Assembly (NCBI GenBank): GCA_028717325.1
Contig: JAQUOB010000013.1
Location: 1-16,399 of the forward strand
Reading direction: 5' to 3'
DNA length: 16,399 bases
Origin: Candidatus Margulisiibacteriota bacterium
GTDB lineage: Bacteria > Margulisbacteria > WOR-1 > O2-12-FULL-45-9 > XYB2-FULL-48-7
Shown here in pieces: positions 1 through 6,668 of this stretch (within the stretch, counting starts at the first letter, position 1; every line of letters begins with the position of its first letter). The notes beneath the pieces are model-generated. The model did no database searches and was not told where the DNA came from. It saw nothing but the letters and a program-made list of their open reading frames with translations. The translations under genes and the position numbers were made by a program.

Positions 1-403
1 TCCGGTCGACGATCTGCAGCAGCACCGAATCAAAATCGATGCTGACCAGAGAACCGACGGGGATCGAAGAAAAAGCGACCGCCGGTGAAAAATAGATATT
101 GGACTCGTCCCCGACCCGTTTTGTCCGCCAGATCTTGACCGTTGTATTTTCTTTGAACAAGACCTTGCCGCCCATCATATCGCCGCACCTGATCTGGGCG
201 CCTTCGGAATCAAGACAGAGCGGCTTATCGGTCAAATTCTGGATCAAGGCGATCGTCGCCTCCAGATCGTCGATCTTGGTGTGGGACAGATTGAGGCGGA
301 AAAGATCGACCCCCAGGTCGGCCAGCCGGACGATTATTTTTTCGTTGAGCGACGCGGGCCCCAGCGTGCAGAGTATCTGCTTTTTATTCAACGGTTTTCC
401 CAT
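1..403 (-). CDS. Divergent pyruvate kinase-like protein, N-terminal part (cut by window edge)
   Basis: Only the first 134 codons are present; the gene runs off the left edge. The start is the ATG at 403-401, which shares one base with the TGA of the ABC transporter gene (TGATG). The protein opens like pyruvate kinase: TLGPAS at residues 13-18 (family: T-I-G-P-A-S) and FRLNLSH at 35-41, which keeps the Arg, Asn, Ser and His of the substrate and potassium-binding strand. The next landmark, normally LDTKGPEIR, reads LDSEGAQIR (64-72): the final Arg is kept but Thr, Lys, Pro and Glu are changed. A B-domain-like segment follows, in which the usual D-D-G reads DFDS. The fold assignment is good. Catalysis of PEP to pyruvate is uncertain because most catalytic residues lie outside the window. 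Its place after a PEP-using synthase and an exporter suggests a role in the glycan pathway rather than glycolysis, but this is inference. Confidence 0.8.
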   Translation of the reverse strand, partial: MGKPLNKKQILCTLGPASLNEKIIVRLADLGVDLFRLNLSHTKIDDLEATIALIQNLTDKPLCLDSEGAQIRCGDMMGGKVLFKENTTVKIWRTKRVGDESNIYFSPAVAFSSIPVGSLVSIDFDSVLLQIVDR

Positions 404-2253
404 CAGACCAGCTCCGCCTTTTTAGTTTGTTTATTTTCCGGCTGGGACATCTTTTCCCGGGTATAAAGTTTATAATATAAGCCCCCCCGCCCGATCAGCT
501 CGTCATGCCGGCCGGCCTCCGCCACCTCTCCGTCATTCAGCACGATAATTTTATCGGCGTCGATGACCGTCGATAAACGATGGGCGATGACGATCACGGT
601 CCGGTTCTTCGAGATATTGTTGATGGCCGCCTGGACGATCGCTTCGGACACGTTGTCAAGGGAGCTGGTCGCCTCGTCCAGAATCAGCAGTTCGGGCTTG
701 TGGACCAGGGCCCGGGCGATGGCGATGCGCTGCCGCTGGCCGCCCGAAAGCTTCATGCCCCGATCGCCCACCACGGTTTGATAGCCGTCCGGCAGCTGCG
801 CGATAAACTCATGGGCATTGGCGCTCTTGGCGGCTTCAATGACCTCGTCCAGCCCGACGTCCAGGCCGAACGAGATGTTCTCCGCCAGGGTCGCGTTGAA
901 TATAAACGTATCCTGGGTCACAAAACCGATCTTCTTCAGCCAGGTGGCGATCTGACAATCCATGATCGAAACCCCGTCGATAAAAATAGTGCCGGCATCG
1001 GGCACGAACAACTTGACGATCAGGTCGGCAATGGTCGATTTGCCGGCCCCCGACGGCCCGACGATGGCCGTGACCTCGCCCCGCTTGAACGTGAGATCGA
1101 TCCCCTTCAAAACATTTTCCCGACCGGGGTAAGAGAAATTGACGCCCTCGAACCTGATCGCGTCACTGAACGTCGCTATCTCGATCTTGCCGTCGGGGAT
1201 GTTTTTCGTCATGAGATTAAGGCTGGAGTGCACGACCTCGATGATCGGCAGCGTCCCCATGATCTGGATCCTGATGTCGCCGAGCATGGAGAGCGAAGGC
1301 ATGATCTTTTGAAAGGCGTAGGCAAATGTGCCCAGGACGGGGATCAGCAGGGCAAAATTACCCGGATAAAGCAGTTTGACGCCGATCAAAAGCAGCGCCA
1401 GCATTATTATCGTCAGAGTTTCCAGGATATGCCCGGGCAGCGGGGCGATCAGCTTGTCCAGATTGGCCAGTTTGAAATAGTCGTTCATCGCCCCGAAAAA
1501 GGCGTCCAGCCAGCGCTTTTCCGAAGCGAACACCTTGATCTGCCGGATGCCGCTGATCGTCTCGCTCAACAGGACGTTCTGTTTTTCGCAGGCTAGCGAC
1601 CGGCCTTCCCCCAGATTATAGGAGACTTTGCTGGCGATATATTTTGTAAAATAGTAGAACAGCGCGCCGATCAGCAGTATCGCTCCGGAGGCGTACGGCG
1701 ACATCTCCAGCAAAATGGCGCCGACCGCCAGTAATTTGGCCAATTCCGCCAGCGCCTGCGGCATCAGCGTCAGCAGAGCGCCCAGAGAAGCCGGCGCGGA
1801 ATAGACCCGGTAGACGATCTCGCCCAGCTTATGGTCGAGGAAATATTGATAATCGGCCGTGATCAGCTTGCGGAACAATTGGCGCTGGACATCCTGCCAG
1901 ATCCGAAAGCTCGCCCGGGCGCTGACCGCTTTCTGCAGATAACTGAAAATGTTCTTCAGAATGATAGAAATTATCAGCATCAAACAGGCGGCAATGACCG
2001 TGTCTTTGACCGGCAGGATCCCGATCAGCCGGTCGATGCTGTGAGTAATGCCGCCGCCGAAGCCCTCTCCGGTTTTGGCTCCCACCACCGAGTTCAGGAT
2101 CGAGAACAGCACCACCACGTTGACCGCGTCAAAAAACGAGGTCATGAACGATAACACGGTGACGGCGACGACATAATGCGGATACGGCTTCACGAACGAC
2201 CAGATGATCCTGGTGCGCACACCGAACATGCGAGCGAAAGCTTTATTTAACAT
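403..2253 (-). CDS. ABC exporter, fused permease and ATPase (MsbA/PglK type)
   Basis: This 616-residue half-transporter has an N-terminal transmembrane domain (hydrophobic segments roughly at 28-55, 85-105, 160-205 and 280-325) and a C-terminal ATPase. The ATPase is complete: Walker A GPSGAGKST at 399-407, Q-loop Gln447, signature LSGGQ at 502-506, Walker B LLILDE ending at Glu527, and the switch His at 558 in AHRLS. Such proteins act as homodimers in the inner membrane and export lipids or flip lipid-linked glycans (MsbA, PglK). The length of about 600 residues is normal. The ATG at 2253 lies inside the 3' end of the PseI gene (11-base overlap) and has only a weak ribosome site, so translational coupling is likely; Met9 is an alternative start. 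The location in a sugar-acid cluster suggests that the cargo is the glycan or a lipid-linked form of it. The substrate cannot be read from the sequence. Confidence 0.93.
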   Translation of the reverse strand: MLNKAFARMFGVRTRIIWSFVKPYPHYVVAVTVLSFMTSFFDAVNVVVLFSILNSVVGAKTGEGFGGGITHSIDRLIGILPVKDTVIAACLMLIISIILKNIFSYLQKAVSARASFRIWQDVQRQLFRKLITADYQYFLDHKLGEIVYRVYSAPASLGALLTLMPQALAELAKLLAVGAILLEMSPYASGAILLIGALFYYFTKYIASKVSYNLGEGRSLACEKQNVLLSETISGIRQIKVFASEKRWLDAFFGAMNDYFKLANLDKLIAPLPGHILETLTIIMLALLLIGVKLLYPGNFALLIPVLGTFAYAFQKIMPSLSMLGDIRIQIMGTLPIIEVVHSSLNLMTKNIPDGKIEIATFSDAIRFEGVNFSYPGRENVLKGIDLTFKRGEVTAIVGPSGAGKSTIADLIVKLFVPDAGTIFIDGVSIMDCQIATWLKKIGFVTQDTFIFNATLAENISFGLDVGLDEVIEAAKSANAHEFIAQLPDGYQTVVGDRGMKLSGGQRQRIAIARALVHKPELLILDEATSSLDNVSEAIVQAAINNISKNRTVIVIAHRLSTVIDADKIIVLNDGEVAEAGRHDELIGRGGLYYKLYTREKMSQPENKQTKKAELV

Positions 2254-3307
2254 ATCGGTTCACCATATCCCAGGCCACGGGCGTTCCCTTTTTTATCGCC
2301 CGCCCGACTTTTTTCCCCAGCAATTCGTCATAATGTTTGGGAGAGATCCCGAGGCCGGGACGAATGGAGCGGATATTTTCCCGGTTGAAGGCCTCCCCTG
2401 CGCTCATGTCCTTTACGACATAAAGGGAGCGCCGGAACCTGAGCGAACCTTTTTCCTGGTCGGTGGGGCCGTATTGGATGCCGCCCAGCGCCTGCCAGGC
2501 GCATTTTGTTTCGGTCACCAGCAGTTCCAGCTCCGCCGGCTCCAGCGAGAAGGCCGCGTCCACGCCGCCGTCGGCCCGGCGCAGGGTAAAATGTTTTTCA
2601 ATGACCGAAGCTCCCAAAGCGACGCTGCTAACCGCTGCTCCGATCCCTAGGGTATGGTCCGACAAACCGGCCAGACAACCAAAGTTTTTAATCAAGTCCG
2701 GGATGGTCAGGAGATTCGAATTCTCCGGGCTGGCCGGGTAAGAACTTGTACATTTCAAGAGAACGATATTTTTATTACCTTGACCAAGAATTTCCTTGAC
2801 CGCTTCTCCCAGCTCTTCTTTGGTCGCCAGGCCGGTCGAGATAATGACCGGCTTGCCGGTTTTGGCGACCCGGCGGATCAGCGGCAGATCGTTATTTTCG
2901 AACGACGCGATCTTATAACAGGGCGTGTCCAGCGATTCCAGATAATCCACCGCGGTCGCGTCAAACGGCGTACTGAAGCCGATCAGGCCCAGCTGCCGGC
3001 ACCGTTCAAAGATCGGTTTATGCCAGTCCCAGGGCGTGGCCGCCTGCTGGTACAATTTATAAAGGGAAAAGCCGTGCCACAGGCTCTTCGGATCGTCGAT
3101 CATGAACTCGGGCCGTTCGCTGTCCAGCGTCATCGTCTCGGCGGTATAGGTCTGGATCTTCAAGGCGTGGGCGCCGGCCGCGGCCGCGGCGTCCACGATC
3201 TCGAGAGCCCGCTCTAAAGATTGATTGTGATTGCCCGACATTTCGGCAATTATCAGGGGCGGCTGACCGCCGCCGATCTTCAGTTTTTCCAGTTTGATCT
3301 CTTTCAT
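2243..3307 (-). CDS. pseI: Pseudaminic acid synthase (NeuB/SAF family)
   Basis: This 354-residue enzyme is expected to condense a 2,4-diacetamido-2,4,6-trideoxy hexose with phosphoenolpyruvate to form the nine-carbon sugar acid in the cytoplasm. The N-terminal TIM barrel (about 15-260) carries family motifs: IAEMSGNHNQ at 20-29, KIQTYT at 50-55, TPWDWH at 91-96, FSTPFDATAVDYLE at 111-124, KIASFE at 132-137, CTSSYP at 186-191, SDHTLG at 216-221 and EKHF with the metal-binding His239. A C-terminal SAF (antifreeze-like) domain covers about 292-352. The NHNQ and LYKLYQQAATPWDWH forms fit PseI better than NeuB (sialic acid) or LegI, which usually read differently there. The length is typical. The ATG overlaps the stop of the upstream acetyltransferase gene (ATGA), so the two are coupled. 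The exact substrate stereochemistry is inferred from similarity only. Confidence 0.92.
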   Translation of the reverse strand: MKEIKLEKLKIGGGQPPLIIAEMSGNHNQSLERALEIVDAAAAAGAHALKIQTYTAETMTLDSERPEFMIDDPKSLWHGFSLYKLYQQAATPWDWHKPIFERCRQLGLIGFSTPFDATAVDYLESLDTPCYKIASFENNDLPLIRRVAKTGKPVIISTGLATKEELGEAVKEILGQGNKNIVLLKCTSSYPASPENSNLLTIPDLIKNFGCLAGLSDHTLGIGAAVSSVALGASVIEKHFTLRRADGGVDAAFSLEPAELELLVTETKCAWQALGGIQYGPTDQEKGSLRFRRSLYVVKDMSAGEAFNRENIRSIRPGLGISPKHYDELLGKKVGRAIKKGTPVAWDMVNRYVK

Positions 3308-3777
3308 GTTTTGATCCTGCCCAAGACCAGTATCTCGCCCAGCCGGTCATTGGCGTATTCGATTATTTTACGGAAGCCGGCTTTTTCGAACGTTCTGACC
3401 GAAGCCGCGTTGTATTTTTTTACCTGCGCCACGAACAAAATTGCGCCGGCGGCTAAAGGGTAAGCCAGGCAGGCCTGGTCGATCAACGATTTGCCGTAGC
3501 CCTTGCCTCTCTGCTCGGGCGCTATATTGATGCTCAGCTCCGCCGCGGCCTCATTGATCTTGTCCAGCCTGACCATGCCGATCTTATTCTTATTCTCGTC
3601 TTCGGCGATATAAATAAAACGGCCGGTGTCGGCCAAAGAGCGGGCGAACCAGTCGCGATGGCTGTCGTAAGAGACCGCTTCGGAGTTGAAACTCGCTTTT
3701 CTCGTCTCTTCGTCCTTATACCACCGGTACAGCAGATCGCAATCATCTTTTTGGGCCCGCTTCAGCTCAAGCGACAT
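3304..3777 (-). CDS. GNAT-family N-acetyltransferase (PseH-like)
   Basis: Taking the ATG at 3777 gives 157 residues, a normal GNAT length. The acetyl-CoA pyrophosphate loop is seen as APEQRGKGYGKSL (about residues 87-99), followed by the late GNAT motif NAASVRTFEKAGF. An open frame continues upstream to 3906, but those residues do not look like a GNAT and overlap the previous gene. A GGAGG at 3784-3788 sits six bases before the 3777 ATG and three bases before another ATG at 3780. The gene lies directly before pseI with an ATGA overlap, where PseH, which acetylates the 4-amino group of the UDP-sugar precursor, is a natural candidate. A second GNAT in this operon makes it unclear which one is the true PseH, so no symbol is given. 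Confidence 0.85.
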   Translation of the reverse strand: MSLELKRAQKDDCDLLYRWYKDEETRKASFNSEAVSYDSHRDWFARSLADTGRFIYIAEDENKNKIGMVRLDKINEAAAELSINIAPEQRGKGYGKSLIDQACLAYPLAAGAILFVAQVKKYNAASVRTFEKAGFRKIIEYANDRLGEILVLGRIKT

Positions 3778-5086
3778 CATTTTCCTCCCGGCCGGCATCA
3801 AGGAACGAGACCAGGCCCTTGTCCCTGAATTTTGAGATATATTCAAACACTTTTTTATAGTCCAGCTCATGTTTGATGGCAATATCAAGGATGTTCGTCT
3901 TCTCATTAAAATATCTGGGCAGGTAATCCATCAGCCGGTTCCATTTCCTCTGCTCGTCGGACACTTCCCGCCGGATACTGGGATCAATCGTTGAAACATA
4001 AAGATCGAACTTGGGATTGCTCAAGGCGACCAGCCCCTTAAAATGCCTTTTCAGCCGGGCGTTCGTTTCGATGATGTCGATGATCCCCAAAACCGCCTCG
4101 ACCGCCTCGGCCAGCCGCTGTTCGGAGATGATCGCCTCATTATCGAGATCGGAATGATATTCCGGATACGGGGCCCGCGACAGGGAGATGCAGGGTATTT
4201 CATAACCGGGCGCTTCCCAGACGGTCTCGTCGTTGCCGACGATCTTCCTGAACCGATCGGAAAAATAATCGGGCTGATTGTAGCCAAGATACTGGCGGGC
4301 CGCCTTATCGATCAAGCTTTGGCCGGTCATCGACTCCTGCAGGGCGAAACGATTGTCGTTGCCCAGCATTTCGAGGAACATGGCGTAGCGAAAATCAGCG
4401 GTCGTCCTGTCCGGCAGGTTCTTCAGGTAAAAGACCGTCCCCAGATGCTCCGGCGCGATCACCACCCGATAGCTGTATTTTCTTTTTTTTCTGGCCGCCA
4501 GCCTTTTCATGACCTCGATCGCCACGACCACACCGGCGATGTCGTCGTTCGCCTGCCCGGCATGGCAATTATGCGCGTTCAAAATGATCGTCTCTTTTTT
4601 TTCGCCGGGCAGCAAATAATCCAGGACTTTCATGGTGCCTTTTTTAAAAGAGGTTTCGATCTCGACTTCATACCGGCCGTCTTCCAGCCGGTCAAAAAAT
4701 TCGCGGGATACGCACAGGCCCCAATCTTTTTTCCACGGCTTATAATAATAATCGCAGTGATAGACCAGCGATCCGGGCAGGCTCGGGTGATGGAAAAGAT
4801 GTTCTTTAAGCGTTTGTAAGGAAACCTTGCCCTTGAAAGATGTGGAATAGCCGGCCACCCCCAGCGGATGTTTCATTCCGTCATAAATTACTTGGCCGTC
4901 CCGGCTGACCAGCGCCTTGTGCGCCTCCCACGAATCGGGCACGAGCCAGCCGTTGTGTTCGTCCCCCGAAGGATATTCGTGCACTTTGAACGGCAAAACC
5001 TGGCACAGGATCGCCGCCGCCCGGTCGGTGTCGGGCGAAACCGGCGCCAGCCTGAGAGGATATATTTTTTTCAACAGCTCCATCAT
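3767..5086 (-). CDS. DUF4910-type zinc aminopeptidase-like protein with C-terminal winged helix
   Basis: This 439-residue protein resembles the DUF2172/DUF4910 group found in polysaccharide clusters, whose core has the fold of M28 zinc peptidases. Likely metal and catalytic residues are visible: His172 and His175 in AHNCHAG, Asp181/Asp182 in ANDDIAG, Glu213 in APEHLG, Glu239 in FLEMLG, and His311 in EYHSDLDN. The last 90 residues or so (from about 350) are charged and helical, fitting the winged-helix tail described for this group. No signal peptide is seen, so it is cytoplasmic. The start is ATGATG at 5086, overlapping the formyltransferase stop by four bases, with GAGGGG upstream. Its biochemical role is not established as far as I know. 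Its position between a formyltransferase-fold protein and an acetyltransferase suggests hydrolysis of an amide on the sugar rather than of a peptide (inference). Confidence 0.85.
   Translation of the reverse strand: MMELLKKIYPLRLAPVSPDTDRAAAILCQVLPFKVHEYPSGDEHNGWLVPDSWEAHKALVSRDGQVIYDGMKHPLGVAGYSTSFKGKVSLQTLKEHLFHHPSLPGSLVYHCDYYYKPWKKDWGLCVSREFFDRLEDGRYEVEIETSFKKGTMKVLDYLLPGEKKETIILNAHNCHAGQANDDIAGVVVAIEVMKRLAARKKRKYSYRVVIAPEHLGTVFYLKNLPDRTTADFRYAMFLEMLGNDNRFALQESMTGQSLIDKAARQYLGYNQPDYFSDRFRKIVGNDETVWEAPGYEIPCISLSRAPYPEYHSDLDNEAIISEQRLAEAVEAVLGIIDIIETNARLKRHFKGLVALSNPKFDLYVSTIDPSIRREVSDEQRKWNRLMDYLPRYFNEKTNILDIAIKHELDYKKVFEYISKFRDKGLVSFLDAGREENDVA
3784..3788 (-). promoter_or_regulatory. Ribosome binding site GGAGG that decides the GNAT start
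   Basis: On the minus strand the sequence reads GGGAGGAAAATGATG. GGAGG lies six bases before the second ATG (3777-3775) and only three before the first (3780-3778), which favours the 3777 start and argues against the long upstream extension to 3906. Confidence 0.65.
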
Positions 5087-6102
5087 GTTTTCAACCCCTC
5101 ACTGTCATACTGGGCGTTAAAAAGCCGGGCCGCTTCAAGGTATTTTAACGGCGTGTAAAACCTGTCGCCGGGCTTGAGCTCGCCGACGATGTTGCGGCCT
5201 TTTCCATCCAGGACCTGCTTGGCCAGCAAAGTGCCGTCCCTGACGGCGATGTGAACGACTCCCTTAAATATCCTGTAGATCAGGCCGGCGATGAAGGGAT
5301 GGAATTTCCCGTCCGGGCGCCCGGCCGTACAAGCTTTAATGACGACCCTTTTATCGTTCAAAAAAGTGGACGCTCCGGGATAAGGCTCGTCAAAAGCGCA
5401 GACAAAGCTCTCGATCTCGGCTAAATTCCAGTCCCAGTTTATGAAGCCGTGTTTTAGCGTGAACAAGCGGGGCAGATACAGGCTGCGCTTTTCAGCCAGC
5501 CGCCTGAGCTTGAAATCCCGGCCCGCTTTTATCTCTGCCAGGAATTCAATAAAGAATTTCAGGCCCTCCCGTTCGCTGACCCTAAAATAATCCTGCGGGA
5601 GTCTCGCCGCACGGGGAATCTTATACAACTTGGTTTTCAGTATCTCCCCCGAATCGAACACGCTCTGGACCATCTCCGCGTTAATGACCTGAACGTTCCA
5701 GGCCCCCTGCCGGTCCTGTCTCAAAATTTGCCAGGTAAAGTGCGCCCCGCCCCGATACTGCGGCAGCTTGATCACCATGAAATCAAAAAGCTTGCCCTTG
5801 AACAGGTCGATCGTCTTCTGATCGAACGTGTATTCTTCGCCGAAGCCAAGTCCCATTGTTTTAGCCGACACCAGAGAAGAAAATTCTTTGGCGCGGTTGA
5901 CGTCTTTGGTCTCAAAATAGGCGATCTTCTCCTTGGCCAGGAAATCTTTCAGGCGTAAATCGCCGTCAAGTTTTTCTTCCAGGTGCCGCCTGACCGCAAA
6001 GACATAGACCTCCAGCCCCCGCCGGCGCGCCGCCTTCGCGGCTTCGACCAGCAGCCGGCCACCGCCAAAGAGGATCAATCTTTCCAACCGGCCGATCTTC
6101 AT
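5083..6102 (-). CDS. Formyltransferase-fold protein, probable sugar N-acyl/N-formyl transfer
   Basis: The 339-residue product has an N-terminal Rossmann-like start (RLILFGGGRLLVEAAKAA, 8-25) and a formyltransferase core: LPQYRGGAHFTW at 113-124 aligns with the family's LPKYRGAAPIxW, and VFDSGEIL at 148-155 aligns with the segment that contains the catalytic Asp (here Asp150). A C-terminal OB-like region with DEPYPGASTF (as in Fmt and ArnA) follows around residue 240. In the usual enzymes an Asn-x-His just before the LP motif takes part in catalysis; here that stretch reads MVIK (109-112), so both residues appear to be missing. The relatives formylate Met-tRNA or amino sugars with N10-formyl-tetrahydrofolate. 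The genomic setting points to a sugar rather than tRNA. The ATG shares one base with the stop of the upstream GNAT (TAATG). Confidence 0.82.
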   Translation of the reverse strand: MKIGRLERLILFGGGRLLVEAAKAARRRGLEVYVFAVRRHLEEKLDGDLRLKDFLAKEKIAYFETKDVNRAKEFSSLVSAKTMGLGFGEEYTFDQKTIDLFKGKLFDFMVIKLPQYRGGAHFTWQILRQDRQGAWNVQVINAEMVQSVFDSGEILKTKLYKIPRAARLPQDYFRVSEREGLKFFIEFLAEIKAGRDFKLRRLAEKRSLYLPRLFTLKHGFINWDWNLAEIESFVCAFDEPYPGASTFLNDKRVVIKACTAGRPDGKFHPFIAGLIYRIFKGVVHIAVRDGTLLAKQVLDGKGRNIVGELKPGDRFYTPLKYLEAARLFNAQYDSEGLKT

Positions 6103-6668
6103 TATAAGTTTGCTCCCGTAAATTCTTTTTTGTTCAACGCCAGCAGGACATGATCGGTATATTTGCCCTGAAAGTAAATATCGTCTTTAATGAGCCCGAC
6201 CTCCTTAAAGCCGACCTTGATGAACGCGCCTTTACTGCCTTTATTTTCCGCATAACAACCGGCCTTGAGATTGTTAAGATTTAAAACATTAAAAGCAAAC
6301 CCCGAGAGCGCCCGGATCGCATCGGTGGCGATCCCTTTGCCCCAATATTCTTTTTCCCCGATCACCAGGCTGATATCGGCGTTCCGATGGATCCAGTTGA
6401 TCGGCCCTAATTTGATGTTGCCGACATGCCGGTCGTTCTCTTTCAGGCACATGGCCAGGAATATCTCATCGCTTTTCCCGTCCATTCTCTCCACGTATCT
6501 TTTGATATTTTCCATCGATTGCGGGACAAAATGCGTTTCCAGAAATTGATTGACCTCCGGATCGTTCAGCCACCGGTAATAATTTTCATTGACGTCCGCC
6601 GGCCTGACCTCTCTCAAATAGATGATCTTTCCTTCGATAAAGTGTTTATAACCGTTGTTCATTGCCAT
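6102..6668 (-). CDS. GNAT acetyltransferase, RimJ/RimL type
   Basis: With the ATG at 6668 the product is 188 residues. It opens with IIYLREVRPADVNENYYRWL and continues with NDPEVNQFL, a pattern typical of RimJ/RimL-like and sugar-amine acetyltransferases, and has the acetyl-CoA loop YWGKGIATDAI (about 108-118) and NKGSKGAFIKVGF near the end. The start shares one base with the stop of amidotransferase 1 (TGATG), with AAGGAG at 6673-6678; Met3 at 6662 is equally possible. An open frame extends to 6755 but lies inside the upstream gene and is not GNAT-like. Probable role: acetyl transfer from acetyl-CoA to a free amine on the sugar. It could be PseH or a tailoring enzyme that acts after amidination or deacylation. 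The acceptor is not identifiable. Confidence 0.85.
   Translation of the reverse strand: MAMNNGYKHFIEGKIIYLREVRPADVNENYYRWLNDPEVNQFLETHFVPQSMENIKRYVERMDGKSDEIFLAMCLKENDRHVGNIKLGPINWIHRNADISLVIGEKEYWGKGIATDAIRALSGFAFNVLNLNNLKAGCYAENKGSKGAFIKVGFKEVGLIKDDIYFQGKYTDHVLLALNKKEFTGANL

Noticed and set aside
580..1596. Long open frame (338 codons) on the plus strand
   Set aside because: It lies wholly antisense to the ABC transporter, which has every expected motif. The translation is rich in Arg, Asp and Gln with no recognisable domain, as expected from the complement of a GC-rich gene.
3778..3906. N-terminal extension of the downstream GNAT to 3906
   Set aside because: The extra residues are not GNAT-like, overlap the coding end of the DUF4910-type gene, and a good ribosome site supports the start at 3777.
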